Origin: an uncultured Spirochaetota bacterium
Lineage (GTDB): Bacteria > Spirochaetota > Spirochaetia > JAFGXN01
Assembly (NCBI GenBank): GCA_944388995.1
Contig: CALXKN010000018.1
Location: forward strand, 1-38,253
Reading direction: 5' to 3'
DNA: 38,253 nt
Shown here: piece after piece, positions 16,081-25,113 of the stretch
Position numbering within the stretch: position 1 is the stretch's first letter
How the letters are laid out: each line of letters opens with the position of its first letter
The notes under the pieces: model-generated
The model's database searches: none
Told to the model about the DNA's origin: nothing
The model's input: only the letters and a program-made list of their open reading frames with translations
Translations under genes and position numbers: made by a program

Positions 16081-17714
16081 TGTCCTTTTCCGTCGAATTC
16101 GAAAACAGAGTTGAAACGCTTGCTTCCGCCGTCACCGCCGAAGCGTATCTGAAAGCGAAGGGAATTGCGCAGCCGCTTGCGGTCAGAATCAACGGCGTTC
16201 TGAGGCCTTTGTCGGCGCCCCTCAACCGGAACTGCCGCTTGGAGAGAGTTGTTCCGCCGTCAGCCGAAGCGGCAGCCGTACTTCGCCATACGCTGAGCTT
16301 TCTGACTGCGGCGGCCTTCAGGCGGCTTTTCCCCGGTTCGAAAGCGGTGATTCAGCGCTCGGTGCCGCTCGGTTATGCGTATACGGTTGACGGGGAATGG
16401 AACCGGGAGATGGCCGGATGCCTGTACCGCCGTCTGGAGGAGGCAAGGCGCGGCGGTGAAGCGGTTTCCGAAAAAATACTTTCCTATGCCGATGTTGAGC
16501 GTCTCTTTGCCGACGGAGCCCTTGACGAGTCAAGCCGCAGACTCTTTTCCTTTATTCCGTCCGACGAAATCGTTCTCTGCGAATGGGATGGGGTTTTGCT
16601 GTATTCGTTTCACGTTTTGGCGGCGAACGCGGATCTGTTGCCGGATTTTGAAGTGATTTTTGAAGAGGGCGGCTGTGCGGTGCGTTTTTGCGCCGATCCT
16701 GAAACGGGGCGGCCGCTGCCTTATCAAGTCGGCAGCACTTTGGCCCGCGTCTACGGATTGGGAAAGCGGTGGGGCGCCGTTTCCGGCGTGAGCACCGTCG
16801 GCGACTTAAACGAATGCGTTCGCCGTAACCGCGTCGGCGATTTTATCCGCATTAATGAAACGCTGCAGGAGAACGCGTTGGCAGCTGCGGCGGCACAAAT
16901 CCGGGAACGGGGAGAAATCAAAGCGGTTCTGTTAGCCGGCCCTTCGTCATCCGGAAAGACCACAACGCTGAAACGGCTTTGCACTCAGTTGGAGGTTCTC
17001 GGTTATCACACCGTGCCGCTGTCGCTCGACAATTATTACAAAAATCGCGAAGAAATTCCGAAAGACGAAAACGGACAGTACGACTTCGAATGTCTTGAAT
17101 CGATTGACGTCGGTTTGATTCGCCGTCATTTGACCGATTTCTTTGACGGCAAAACGATTGTACCGCCGGTCTTCGATTTTGTTTTAGGAAAAAGCCGTCC
17201 CGGAAAACCGATTGAACCCCGTTCCGACTCTCTTGTTGTTATTGAGGGGATTCACGGCCTCAATCCGCAGCTTTTGCCGAAAACGGCGGCGGATCGGGTT
17301 TTCCGCATTTATCTGTCGGCTCTGACGCAAATCCGCATCGACGACGCCAACCGCATATCGACAACCGACAACCGTCTGCTGCGCCGTTTGGTCCGCGATG
17401 CGAAATACCGCAACACTTCGGCCGAACAGACTTTTTCCATGTGGCCGCAGGTCATCGCCGGAGAGCGGAAATACATCTTTCCGTATCAGAATGAAGCCGA
17501 CGCCGCTTTCAACTCTTCGCTTGATTATGAAATTTCCGTCTTAAAAGTGTACGCCGAACCGCTTTTGAGATCGATTCAGCCTGACAGTCCGTATTTTGAT
17601 GCGGCAGGACGGCTTTTGAAGCTGCTTTCGCTCTTTTTGGCGATTCCCGCGCAGGACGTACCGCCTTTTTCGCTGCTGAGGGAATTTATCGGCAACAGCG
17701 GTTTTTCGTACTGA
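16080..17714 (+). CDS. Uridine kinase-like nucleoside kinase with TGS-type N-terminus
   Basis: Cytoplasmic P-loop kinase of the uridine kinase/phosphoribulokinase family, expected to phosphorylate a nucleoside. The 544 residues begin with a domain like the TGS and second domains of threonyl-tRNA synthetase (about 1-250), an arrangement seen in putative nucleoside kinases of spirochaetes and Firmicutes. The kinase half has Walker A GPSSSGKTTT near residue 286, the SLDNYYKN segment that shapes the nucleoside site, and VVIEGIHGLN corresponding to Walker B. ATG at 16080 shares its A with the TAA of the preceding gene, so the two are coupled. The true substrate is not evident; uridine is only the family default. 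Confidence 0.88.
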   Translation: MSFSVEFENRVETLASAVTAEAYLKAKGIAQPLAVRINGVLRPLSAPLNRNCRLERVVPPSAEAAAVLRHTLSFLTAAAFRRLFPGSKAVIQRSVPLGYAYTVDGEWNREMAGCLYRRLEEARRGGEAVSEKILSYADVERLFADGALDESSRRLFSFIPSDEIVLCEWDGVLLYSFHVLAANADLLPDFEVIFEEGGCAVRFCADPETGRPLPYQVGSTLARVYGLGKRWGAVSGVSTVGDLNECVRRNRVGDFIRINETLQENALAAAAAQIRERGEIKAVLLAGPSSSGKTTTLKRLCTQLEVLGYHTVPLSLDNYYKNREEIPKDENGQYDFECLESIDVGLIRRHLTDFFDGKTIVPPVFDFVLGKSRPGKPIEPRSDSLVVIEGIHGLNPQLLPKTAADRVFRIYLSALTQIRIDDANRISTTDNRLLRRLVRDAKYRNTSAEQTFSMWPQVIAGERKYIFPYQNEADAAFNSSLDYEISVLKVYAEPLLRSIQPDSPYFDAAGRLLKLLSLFLAIPAQDVPPFSLLREFIGNSGFSY

Positions 17715-17770
17715 AAACAAAACATTCCTCCCGGTTTTCTTGCGGACTTTTCCCGATTCCGGTTTTCTGA

Positions 17771-17776
17771 TATGAT
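17771..17776 (+). promoter_or_regulatory. -10 box of mnmE
   Basis: TATGAT ends 6 nt before the mnmE ATG at 17783, which implies a transcript starting at the AUG. The -35 region is weak (TTTTCC at 17 nt). A GACTTTTCCC stretch also found in two other promoters lies at 17745-17754. Confidence 0.4.
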
Positions 17777-17782
17777 GGGTTT

Positions 17783-19135
17783 ATGACAGGGAAATACGAT
17801 ACGGAAGATGAAATTGCCGCATTGGCGACGCCGCGCGCGGCCGGCGCGATTGCCGTGATCCGGACATCCGGAAAACGCTGTCTGGAGAAGGCGTCGCGCT
17901 GTTTTTCGCGGCCGAAAGCGCTGAAGGCGGCTCCGGGAGGAACCTTTCTTTACGGGAAAATTCTTGATCCGGCGACGAAAGAAGCGGTCGACGAGGTCAT
18001 TGTCTCCGTTTCGCGCGCACCGCGCAGCTACACCGGCGGCGACTGTCTGGAAATCAGCTGCCACGGCGGGATTCCCGGCGTTGAGGCGGTTTTGGCGGCG
18101 CTGAGAGCGGCCGGTTTCCGCGATGCGCAACCGGGAGAGTTTACCCTGCGCGCATTTATCAACGGCAAACTTGATTTGACGCAGGCGGAAGCGGTTGCCT
18201 CCCTCATCGACGCAAAAACCAAAACGATGCACGGGGCCTCGCTGCGGACGCTGGACGGCGCCGTTTTCCGCGAACTGTCGGAAATCCGGCGGATTCTGAT
18301 TGACGCTTCGGCGGCGGTTGAGGTGCAGCTTGATTATGCCGAAGATGATTTGGACGACGCCGTTGCCGTTCCCGTTGCGGAACTGGAAGAAGCGGCTCTC
18401 CGTCTGCGGCGTTTGGCGGATTCGTATAAAGTCGGACGACTGATGCGGGAAGGGGTAAAGGTTGCGTTGTCCGGACGGACGAATTCAGGCAAATCGTCGC
18501 TGTTCAACCGGCTTCTCAATGAAGAGCGTTCCATTGTTTCCGATATTCACGGCACCACACGCGATTATTTGGAGGAGAGTGTAACGGTTGCGGGTTTTCC
18601 CGTTGTGCTGTACGATACGGCCGGATTGCGGAGTTCCGGAGACCGTGTCGAAGCGGAAGGCATCGAACGCGCGCGCAGAATTCTTGACGCCTGCGACTTT
18701 GTTTTGTATGTCGTCAGCGCCGCCGACGGCGAAACGGACGAAGACCGCCGCTGTCTGGAGCAAATCCGTCGTCCGGTTCTGAAGGTGATCAATAAAATCG
18801 ATTTGAAAGCGCCGCCGGCCGGGTACGACGGCGTTCCCGTCAGCGCGGCAACCGGCGAAGGTCTTTCCGGGCTGATTGACGCCCTCGCCGCCCGGCTGAA
18901 AACGGCGGCGGGAACTGCGGAGCTTCCGTTTGCCGTCAACGAACGGCAGGCGCAGCTTGTGCGGCGGGCGCTGACCGCAGTCGAAGCGGCGTTGGCGGAC
19001 GGCGGAGGGGTTGTCCTTGACGGTATCGCGATGGAACTGAAGGAGGCGCTCGACGCTGTCGGCGAGATGACGGGGGAAACCGCCTCCGCCGACATTCTTG
19101 ACGCCGTCTTTTCCCGCTTCTGCGTGGGAAAATAG
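17783..19135 (+). CDS. mnmE: MnmE, tRNA modification GTPase
   Basis: Works with MnmG to install the carboxymethylaminomethyl or related group on U34 of certain tRNAs. The 450 residues comprise the folate-binding N-terminal domain (about 1-120), a helical domain interrupted by the G domain, and the C-terminal C(I/V)GK motif (FCVGK, with Cys447). G1 is GRTNSGKSS near residue 231, followed by G3 DTAGLR and G4 NKID. Full length, no defects. No Shine-Dalgarno sequence is visible; a -10 box ends 6 nt before the start. mnmG is not nearby. Confidence 0.96.
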   Translation: MTGKYDTEDEIAALATPRAAGAIAVIRTSGKRCLEKASRCFSRPKALKAAPGGTFLYGKILDPATKEAVDEVIVSVSRAPRSYTGGDCLEISCHGGIPGVEAVLAALRAAGFRDAQPGEFTLRAFINGKLDLTQAEAVASLIDAKTKTMHGASLRTLDGAVFRELSEIRRILIDASAAVEVQLDYAEDDLDDAVAVPVAELEEAALRLRRLADSYKVGRLMREGVKVALSGRTNSGKSSLFNRLLNEERSIVSDIHGTTRDYLEESVTVAGFPVVLYDTAGLRSSGDRVEAEGIERARRILDACDFVLYVVSAADGETDEDRRCLEQIRRPVLKVINKIDLKAPPAGYDGVPVSAATGEGLSGLIDALAARLKTAAGTAELPFAVNERQAQLVRRALTAVEAALADGGGVVLDGIAMELKEALDAVGEMTGETASADILDAVFSRFCVGK

Positions 19136-19138
19136 GGT

Positions 19139-19927
19139 TTATTTTCTTTTGGCGGGTGAAAACGGATTCAGCAGTTCCCGATAGCCTTCCCATGACGGCG
19201 CGTTCCGGTAAGCGGCGGCCGCTTCTGTCGGGATGAAAAGAGCCGTTACCGATGTCAGCAAAAACGGAGCGTGACTTCCTCTTCCGTATCCTCTTCAAGA
19301 GCGGGGAATGGAGCGTCAGTCATCTCTTCCGGTTCGTCGAACGGCTCGTCGTTTTCATTGTAAAAGAGGCCGTTGATTGTCTCTTCGTCTTCCGTCGGAA
19401 TGATTGTCGGCGGATTGACGGCGTTCAGGCTCAGGGAATTGAAAAGAGAATCTTCGAATGCGGTGTCGGAAAGGACGACAATACCTTCGACCTCCCTATT
19501 GAAGCGGCCGTACGCGGTAAAGGCTTTTGAGGCGATCGTGCGATGAGGCCGACGGTAAACGATTGAAGAGCGCTGCAGAGCCGGCAAAGGCTTTCGGGTC
19601 AATCTGCAGAATGGCAGACACTTTTGTCAGCGACCGACAGCCGGAGAACGTCTCCGCGCCTATGTAAAGGAGATCGTCAGGAAGTAAAATGCTCTTCAGT
19701 GCGGCGCCGTCTGCAAATGCGTTTCCTGCAATTTGCAAAACGCACTGACGGAAGTGTAACGGATAACAGAGAGTCCTTCCCGCCGAAAAGATCTTTGCGG
19801 ACGGTTTTAAAGTTTTCCTTGGTAGAAAATACCGGTTTTGTTTCGGCGTCATACGATGTTTTGTCGGGATATATGGACATCCGCTGCCGGGAATGATTTC
19901 CCGATCGGCAGTGTGGACGATTTTCAT
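19139..19927 (-). pseudogene. Decayed BspA-like leucine-rich repeat gene
   Basis: Remains of a secreted or surface repeat protein read on the minus strand. Three frames each hold part of one protein: FSTKENFKTVRKDLFGGKD in the first, then AFADGAALKSILLPDDLLYIGAETFSGC (a standard LRR_5 unit), then a stretch ending SLNAVNPPTIIP, and finally a BspA-type C-terminus with LFIPTEAAAAY and SWEGYRELLNPF before TAA at 19141-19139. At least three frameshifts separate them, near 19750, 19580 and 19258 (the last in a run of five A). The start at 19927 still has GAGGAG 5 nt upstream. Since surrounding long genes are intact, real decay is likelier than sequencing error. The gene ends 3 nt after mnmE on the opposite strand. 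Confidence 0.75.
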
Positions 19928-19954
19928 TCATTCTCCTCAATGAAATGATTTTCG

Positions 19955-19983
19955 AAAAAAGCCGGTTCCGACCGGAACCGGCT
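19955..19983 (-). terminator. Terminator of the EF-G-like gene
   Basis: Perfect 10-bp stem (19960-19969 with 19974-19983, arm AGCCGGTTCC) and loop GACC. On the minus strand it is followed by a run of T (19959-19955). It lies 17 nt past the stop at 20001. Confidence 0.85.
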
Positions 19984-20000
19984 CGTAAAAAATGTCTCGA

Positions 20001-22088
20001 TTACTCCTCTTCGTCGGCGCTCATGCGGGCGCGGCCTTCTTCGATAACCGCCTCGACCTGCTTTCCGGTAATCGGACTGTAATGGGAAAAGTCGATTTCG
20101 TAAGAGCCGGTTCCCGACGTCAGCGCCTTCAGTTCGATGGCGTAACGCTGAATTTCGCTTTGAGGCACTTCGGCGTCGATTTGGGTAATTCCGCCGCCGA
20201 TTGATTCCTGCCCCTGAATGCGGGCCCGTTTGGACGACAGATTGGAGAGGATATCACCGATGTAGGCTTCGTCGGCAAAGACGTGCATCAGCATAATCGG
20301 TTCCAGCATCACCGCGGCGCCGTTTTTCATTGCTTCGCGCAGACAGCCGCGGGCGGCCAGCTTAAACGCCATTTCGGACGAATCGACGGGGTGTTCTTTG
20401 CCGTCGTAAATCGTCGCCTTCAAATCGACAATCGGATAGCCGGCCAAAAATCCCCGTTCCATCGCCTCCAGAAGTCCCTTTTCGATTCCGGGCATATAAT
20501 TTTTTCCGACGGCGCCGCCTTTGATTTCGTTGACGAATTCGAAATTCATTCCCCGTTCCAACGGTTCGAAGCGCATGACGACACGGGCATACTGACCGTG
20601 GCCGCCGGACTGCTTTTTGTGCGTGTATTCGGCTTCACATGGCTTGGTAATCGCTTCCCGATAGGCGATTTTCGGAATTTTGGTTTCATAAGCGATTTTG
20701 TTTTTATCGAGAGCGTTTTCCAAAATCATATTGAGGTGCATTTCGTCCATTGCGGAAATCACCGTCTCCTTCGTTTCGGCATTGTAACGCATGGTGAAGG
20801 TTAAATCCTGCTGTCCCGCTTTTTGTAGGAATTCGTTGAGTTTGTCTTCGTCTTTTTTGTCTTTTGCGGTGACGGCGACCGAGTAGGTCGGATGCGGCAG
20901 TCGCAGATTGTGGTAGCGGTACGGAAAACCGGCTTCGGCCAGCGTGTGGTTGGTGGCAATTCCGTCAATTTTCGACAGCGCGCCGATGGCTCCGGCCGAG
21001 AGCAAGTCCATTTCAATCAGCTTTTTCCCCTGTACGTTGTAGAGTTTTCCGACTTTGATTTTGGCGCCGGTATTGAGGTCGGTCAGCTCCGCATCGGGAT
21101 GGATGACACCGCTCATCATTTTGATGTAGGAGAGCTTGCCGGCGAATTTATCGAATTTGGTTTTGATGACCATCAGCGACACCGGAGCGTCGGAGGATAT
21201 GGTCAGGTCGACCTTTTGACCTTCGCCGTCGATGCCTTTTTCACCGACCGCATCGGGAGAAGGGGCCACAATCTCCAAAAAGTTCAGAAATGAAGCGATC
21301 CCGTTGTTCAGGACGGCGCTTCCGCACATCACCGGAACCACGCGCGTGCTGCGGATACCGAGTTTCAGTCCTTTCCGGATATCATCTTCGCTCAGCGTTC
21401 CTTCATTGAAATATTTTTCAATCAGATCGTCGGCTCCCTCGGCGGCCAATTCGATCATCTGTTCGCGCATTTCGGCAACCAAGTCCTTCATCTCTTCGGG
21501 AACGGGTGAAGCGACGTCTTTTTTGCTTGGATCGTGCACTAAGTACGCTTTTTCTTCTATCAGATTGACGATTCCTTTAAAATCCTTTCCGGAGCCGATA
21601 GGAATGGTTACCGGGACGAAGTTTTTTTTGAATTTGGTACGCAAGTCTTCGATGACGGCAAAGTAGTCGGCGTTGTCGATGTCCATTTTATTGATGAAGA
21701 CGGCGCGCGGTTTTTCCCGCTGATTGAGCCGCCGCCACAGTTTCAGCGTTTCGATTTGAACGCCGCTTTTGGCGTCAATGACGACAAGAGCCGATTCGCA
21801 TGCTCTTAAACCGACAATCACTTCGCCGACAAAACCGGCGGCTCCCGGCGTATCGAGAAAGTTCATTTTGTGACGGTTCCACATCAAGTGCGTAAACGAA
21901 GTGTAAATCGAAAAACGGTGGCTGATCTCCTCTTCGGTGAAATCACTCATCGTTTTGCCGCTTTCCACCGATTCGGCTTTTGCGATGACGTCGGCGTTGA
22001 ACAGCATCTGTTCCAAAAGAGTCGTCTTTCCCGTTCCGCCGTGGCCGACAATGGCGACATTTCTCAATTCTTTGGTGGCAAATCCCAT
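20001..22088 (-). CDS. EF-G-like GTPase lacking canonical G motifs
   Basis: A 695-residue paralogue of elongation factor G with all five EF-G domains. It resembles the EF-G-like (EF-G-2 of Thermus type) group rather than the translocase. G1 reads GHGGTGKT (15-22) instead of AHxDxGKT. G3 reads DTPGAAGF (79-86), so the catalytic histidine of DTPGH is alanine. The RGITI switch motif is replaced by a sequence near RFSIYTS (58-64). NKMD is kept. Domain IV starts with GGHGQYARV, as in true EF-G. GTP binding is likely; fast hydrolysis is doubtful. The start at 22088 has AAAGGAG upstream. It has its own promoter 131 nt downstream of the other EF-G gene. Confidence 0.9.
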   Translation of the reverse strand: MGFATKELRNVAIVGHGGTGKTTLLEQMLFNADVIAKAESVESGKTMSDFTEEEISHRFSIYTSFTHLMWNRHKMNFLDTPGAAGFVGEVIVGLRACESALVVIDAKSGVQIETLKLWRRLNQREKPRAVFINKMDIDNADYFAVIEDLRTKFKKNFVPVTIPIGSGKDFKGIVNLIEEKAYLVHDPSKKDVASPVPEEMKDLVAEMREQMIELAAEGADDLIEKYFNEGTLSEDDIRKGLKLGIRSTRVVPVMCGSAVLNNGIASFLNFLEIVAPSPDAVGEKGIDGEGQKVDLTISSDAPVSLMVIKTKFDKFAGKLSYIKMMSGVIHPDAELTDLNTGAKIKVGKLYNVQGKKLIEMDLLSAGAIGALSKIDGIATNHTLAEAGFPYRYHNLRLPHPTYSVAVTAKDKKDEDKLNEFLQKAGQQDLTFTMRYNAETKETVISAMDEMHLNMILENALDKNKIAYETKIPKIAYREAITKPCEAEYTHKKQSGGHGQYARVVMRFEPLERGMNFEFVNEIKGGAVGKNYMPGIEKGLLEAMERGFLAGYPIVDLKATIYDGKEHPVDSSEMAFKLAARGCLREAMKNGAAVMLEPIMLMHVFADEAYIGDILSNLSSKRARIQGQESIGGGITQIDAEVPQSEIQRYAIELKALTSGTGSYEIDFSHYSPITGKQVEAVIEEGRARMSADEEE

Positions 22089-22141
22089 ATTCCGCTCCTT
22101 TGCCGCATCGGTCTGAGTGCTCCGCCGCGGCTCCGTTATTT

Positions 22142-22170
22142 ATTTTCAGTCCGGGACGGGGAAAAGTCAA
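22142..22170 (-). promoter_or_regulatory. Promoter of the EF-G-like gene
   Basis: On the minus strand TTGACT (22170-22165), a 17-nt spacer and GAAAAT (22147-22142). The -35 box and the following six bases are identical to those of the symporter promoter at 8485. The remainder of the 22089-22219 gap holds no gene. Confidence 0.55.
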
Positions 22171-22219
22171 GCGGTTTTTTTTTAAGAGGGGCGGCTCGGA
22201 CGGTTTGCTGAAAGAGCGG

Positions 22220-24244
22220 CTACGGCCGTTTGCGGTAGTGGGAAAACTCCATTCCGAATGTGCCGCGTCCTTGAGTGAGGCTTCGCAGAACAGTTGAGTA
22301 GCCGAACATATTCACCAGCGCGTTTTCGCCGCTGATGCATTCGTATCCCGGATGTGAATCGATATGGTTGATGATTCCGCCTTTTGAGGTCAGCGATCCG
22401 ATAACTTCGCCGACGCGTTCGGTTGGCACAATGACGTCGATTTTCATAATCGGCTCCATGATGGCCGGAGAAGCGCTGCGGCAGGCGTTGTCGAATGCCT
22501 GCACGGCGCACGCTTCAAACGCAAACGGAGTCGAAAACTCTTCGCTGAAGTCTATTTCGGTAACGACCGCCTTAATATCAATGCACGGATAACCGAAACT
22601 GATGCCCGATTGGAATGCGTTTTCAATGCCGTTTTTGACGGCAGCTGCAATTTCTTCGGGAATCGAGCGGACGGACGCTTCACAGACGTATTCGTTGCCT
22701 TTGCCCGGGTTGGGGGTGACGGTCAGCGTCAATCCCGCGCGGTTTTCCTTGCCTGCGATCATGCGGTTGAAGGTTTCCGTGTGCGAGACGGTTTTCTCTA
22801 TCGATTCACGGTAAGAGACCTGAGGATTGCCGATGTTGGCTGCCGCCTTGTATTCGTTCAAAAGCCGTGTTGTAATGACGTCGAGGTGAAGTTCGCCCAT
22901 TCCGGAAATCAGCAGCTGTCCCGTTTCGGGGTTTTCTTTTACGATAAAAGTAGGATCTTCGGTCTGCAGTGCCTCAAGAGCCTTGCGCAGTTTATCGCCG
23001 TCGCTTGCCGTTTTCGGTTCGATAGCGACGGAAATCACCGGTTCGGGGAACGACGGCGGCTCAAGCAGAAGTTTTTTTCCTTCTCCGGCAAGCGTATCGC
23101 CCGTTTGCGAAATTTTACAGCCGATGAGCACGCCGATGTCGCCCGCTTCCAGCGCTTCCACCGCTTCCGATTTGTTGGCGTGCATCCGCAGAATGCGGGT
23201 AATGCGCTCTTTTTGATTTTTGTTGACATTGATCGGAGCCGTTCCTTTTTTGATAATGCCGCTGTAAACGCGGACAAAAGAGAGAAATCCGGCCTCGCGG
23301 TCGTTTTGAATCTTGAAAATGAGAGCAAGCGGCGGTCCTTTCGGATCGCAGGGAACGGTTTCTTCGCTCTCTTTTTTTGGATTGAATGCCGTCGGAGCGG
23401 GAACGTCGGTCGGACACGGAAGATAGTCGACAATCGCGTCTAAAAGCGGCTGAGTACCGATGTTTTTCAGCGACGAACCGGCGAGAATCGGCAGAATTTT
23501 CCTCTCTGCAACGCCTTTCCGAATGACCTCACGGATCAAATCGGACGGCGGTTCGCTGCCTTCCAAAATAATTTCCATCAGTTCATCGGAAAGTTCCGTC
23601 AGTCGGTCGAAGAGTTTTTCCCGAGCGGCTGAGGCCTCTTTTGCCAGCGCTTCGCGGATAACGCTTTCGGTTACGGTTTGCCCCTGGTCTTCTTTTGAAA
23701 AATGAAGCTCTTTCATCTTCAATAAATCGATGACGCCTTCAAATTCCGACTCTTTCCCGATCGGCAGCTGCAGCACAGCCGTTGAAATTCCGAATTTCTC
23801 TTCAATTTGGCGGACGACACCGGCAAAATCGGCTCCCATCCTGTCCATTTTATTGACAAATGCAATCCGCGGAACGCCGTACTGTTCGGCCTGCCTCCAA
23901 ACCGTCTCCGATTGCGGCTCGACGCCGCCGACCGCGCAAAAAATGCCGACGGCTCCGTCCAGAACCCGCAGCGACCGCTGCACTTCGGCGGTAAAATCGA
24001 CGTGTCCGGGCGTGTCGATGATGTTGATTTGACAATTTCTCCAGTAACAGGTGGTGGCAGCCGACGTAATGGTGATGCCGCGTTCCTGTTCCTGTTCCAT
24101 CCAGTCCATGGTCGCCTGTCCGTCATCGACTTCTCCGATTTTATGGCTTTTGCCCGTGTAAAAAAGTATGCGCTCCGTTGTGGTGGTTTTTCCCGCGTCG
24201 ACGTGGGCAATAATTCCGATATTTCTCAGTTTTGACAAATCCAT
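22220..24244 (-). CDS. fusA: Elongation factor G, EF-G2 type
   Basis: Translational GTPase with intact motifs: AHVDAGKT (13-20), RGITI (55-59), DTPGH (77-81) and NKMD (about 133). It is 674 residues, slightly shorter than the main EF-G. At the start of domain IV the usual GGxGQYxxV segment is missing and is replaced by [11 protein letters not shown], which argues against the standard translocase and for the second EF-G of spirochaetes. In Borrelia burgdorferi that protein acts in ribosome recycling, so this role is inferred here. The frame opens at TTG 24262, but ATG 24244 has GGAG 6 nt upstream and begins with the usual EF-G sequence. The canonical EF-G1 is probably elsewhere in the genome. 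Confidence 0.9.
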   Translation of the reverse strand: MDLSKLRNIGIIAHVDAGKTTTTERILFYTGKSHKIGEVDDGQATMDWMEQEQERGITITSAATTCYWRNCQINIIDTPGHVDFTAEVQRSLRVLDGAVGIFCAVGGVEPQSETVWRQAEQYGVPRIAFVNKMDRMGADFAGVVRQIEEKFGISTAVLQLPIGKESEFEGVIDLLKMKELHFSKEDQGQTVTESVIREALAKEASAAREKLFDRLTELSDELMEIILEGSEPPSDLIREVIRKGVAERKILPILAGSSLKNIGTQPLLDAIVDYLPCPTDVPAPTAFNPKKESEETVPCDPKGPPLALIFKIQNDREAGFLSFVRVYSGIIKKGTAPINVNKNQKERITRILRMHANKSEAVEALEAGDIGVLIGCKISQTGDTLAGEGKKLLLEPPSFPEPVISVAIEPKTASDGDKLRKALEALQTEDPTFIVKENPETGQLLISGMGELHLDVITTRLLNEYKAAANIGNPQVSYRESIEKTVSHTETFNRMIAGKENRAGLTLTVTPNPGKGNEYVCEASVRSIPEEIAAAVKNGIENAFQSGISFGYPCIDIKAVVTEIDFSEEFSTPFAFEACAVQAFDNACRSASPAIMEPIMKIDVIVPTERVGEVIGSLTSKGGIINHIDSHPGYECISGENALVNMFGYSTVLRSLTQGRGTFGMEFSHYRKRP

Positions 24245-24260
24245 GGCTGACTCCGTCTTC

Positions 24261-24289
24261 AATTTATCACAAAAATCGGCTTTTGTCGA
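24261..24289 (-). promoter_or_regulatory. Possible fusA promoter
   Basis: TCGACA (24289-24284), a 17-nt spacer and TAAATT (24266-24261) on the minus strand, then GGAG before ATG 24244. The match is moderate. Confidence 0.35.
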
Positions 24290-24401
24290 GATTCCGCCTC
24301 CGCCGCTCCATTGAAATTCACATTCACTACTGGTATTTTTTTCCGTTTTTCTGTAAAATCAAAAAAGGGGAAACCCGTCAAATCATTCAAAGGAGAACGA
24401 T

Positions 24402-25103
24402 ATGGTTTATTCAGCGGAAGTGGAACATATGTGTCCATTGGCCAAGGGAACTTATCACGGTCCGGCTCCCATTCCCGAAGAGGGAAAGTGGGTTCAGGCG
24501 AAAGAAGTCAAGGATATTTCCGGCTTCACACACGGTGTCGGTTGGTGCGCGCCTCAGCAGGGTGCGTGTAAGCTGACCCTGAATATCAAAGACGGAATCA
24601 TTCAGGAAGCGTTGGTGGAAACCATCGGCTGTTCGGGAATGACCCATTCCGCAGCAATGGCTTCCGAAATTTTGATCGGAAAAACGATTTTGGAAGCGCT
24701 GAACACCGATTTGGTTTGCGATGCGATTAACACTGCGATGAGGGAACTTTTCCTGCAGATCGTTTACGGCCGCAGTCAATCGGCTTTCAGCGAAGGCGGT
24801 TTGGTTATCGGCGCTTCGTTGGAAGACTTGGGGAAGGGACTGCGCTCTCAGGTGGGAACGATGTTCGCGACGCTGAAGAAAGGTCCCCGTTACCTGGAAA
24901 TGGCGGAAGGTTACGTCGAAAAAGTGGCGGTCGACAAAGACGGCGCGATTATCGGTTACAAGTTTATCCACTTCGGAAAGATGATGGAATTCATCAAGAA
25001 AGGCGACGATCCCGCGACGGCGATGGAAAAGGCCCGCGGTTCTTACGGACGGACAACCGAAGAGCAGGGCGCGGTGAAGTTGATTGATCCGCGGCATGAA
25101 TAG
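24402..25103 (+). CDS. NifU/IscU-like iron-sulfur scaffold protein
   Basis: A 233-residue cytoplasmic protein related to the U-type Fe-S assembly scaffold. The best match to IscU is VETIGCSGMTHSAAMASEILIGKTI, broken here as ETIGCSGM (74-80) and HSAAMASE (82-89), which corresponds to the scaffold's second cysteine helix. Other cysteines are 11, 49, 56 and 106. The N-terminal 45 residues and the last 60 are not found in ordinary IscU. The start has AGGAG 6 nt upstream; TAAAAT at 24354-24359 is a possible -10 box. It is followed after 10 nt by the GGGtGRT gene. Such pairs are found together in anaerobes, but their target is not known to me. Confidence 0.85.
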   Translation: MVYSAEVEHMCPLAKGTYHGPAPIPEEGKWVQAKEVKDISGFTHGVGWCAPQQGACKLTLNIKDGIIQEALVETIGCSGMTHSAAMASEILIGKTILEALNTDLVCDAINTAMRELFLQIVYGRSQSAFSEGGLVIGASLEDLGKGLRSQVGTMFATLKKGPRYLEMAEGYVEKVAVDKDGAIIGYKFIHFGKMMEFIKKGDDPATAMEKARGSYGRTTEEQGAVKLIDPRHE

Positions 25104-25113
25104 GAGGGAAGTC

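Noticed and set aside
22610-23443. Plus-strand open frame opposite the EF-G gene
   Set aside because: Mirror image of a conserved gene with biased codon use; Phe/Arg/Val-rich and no family resemblance.
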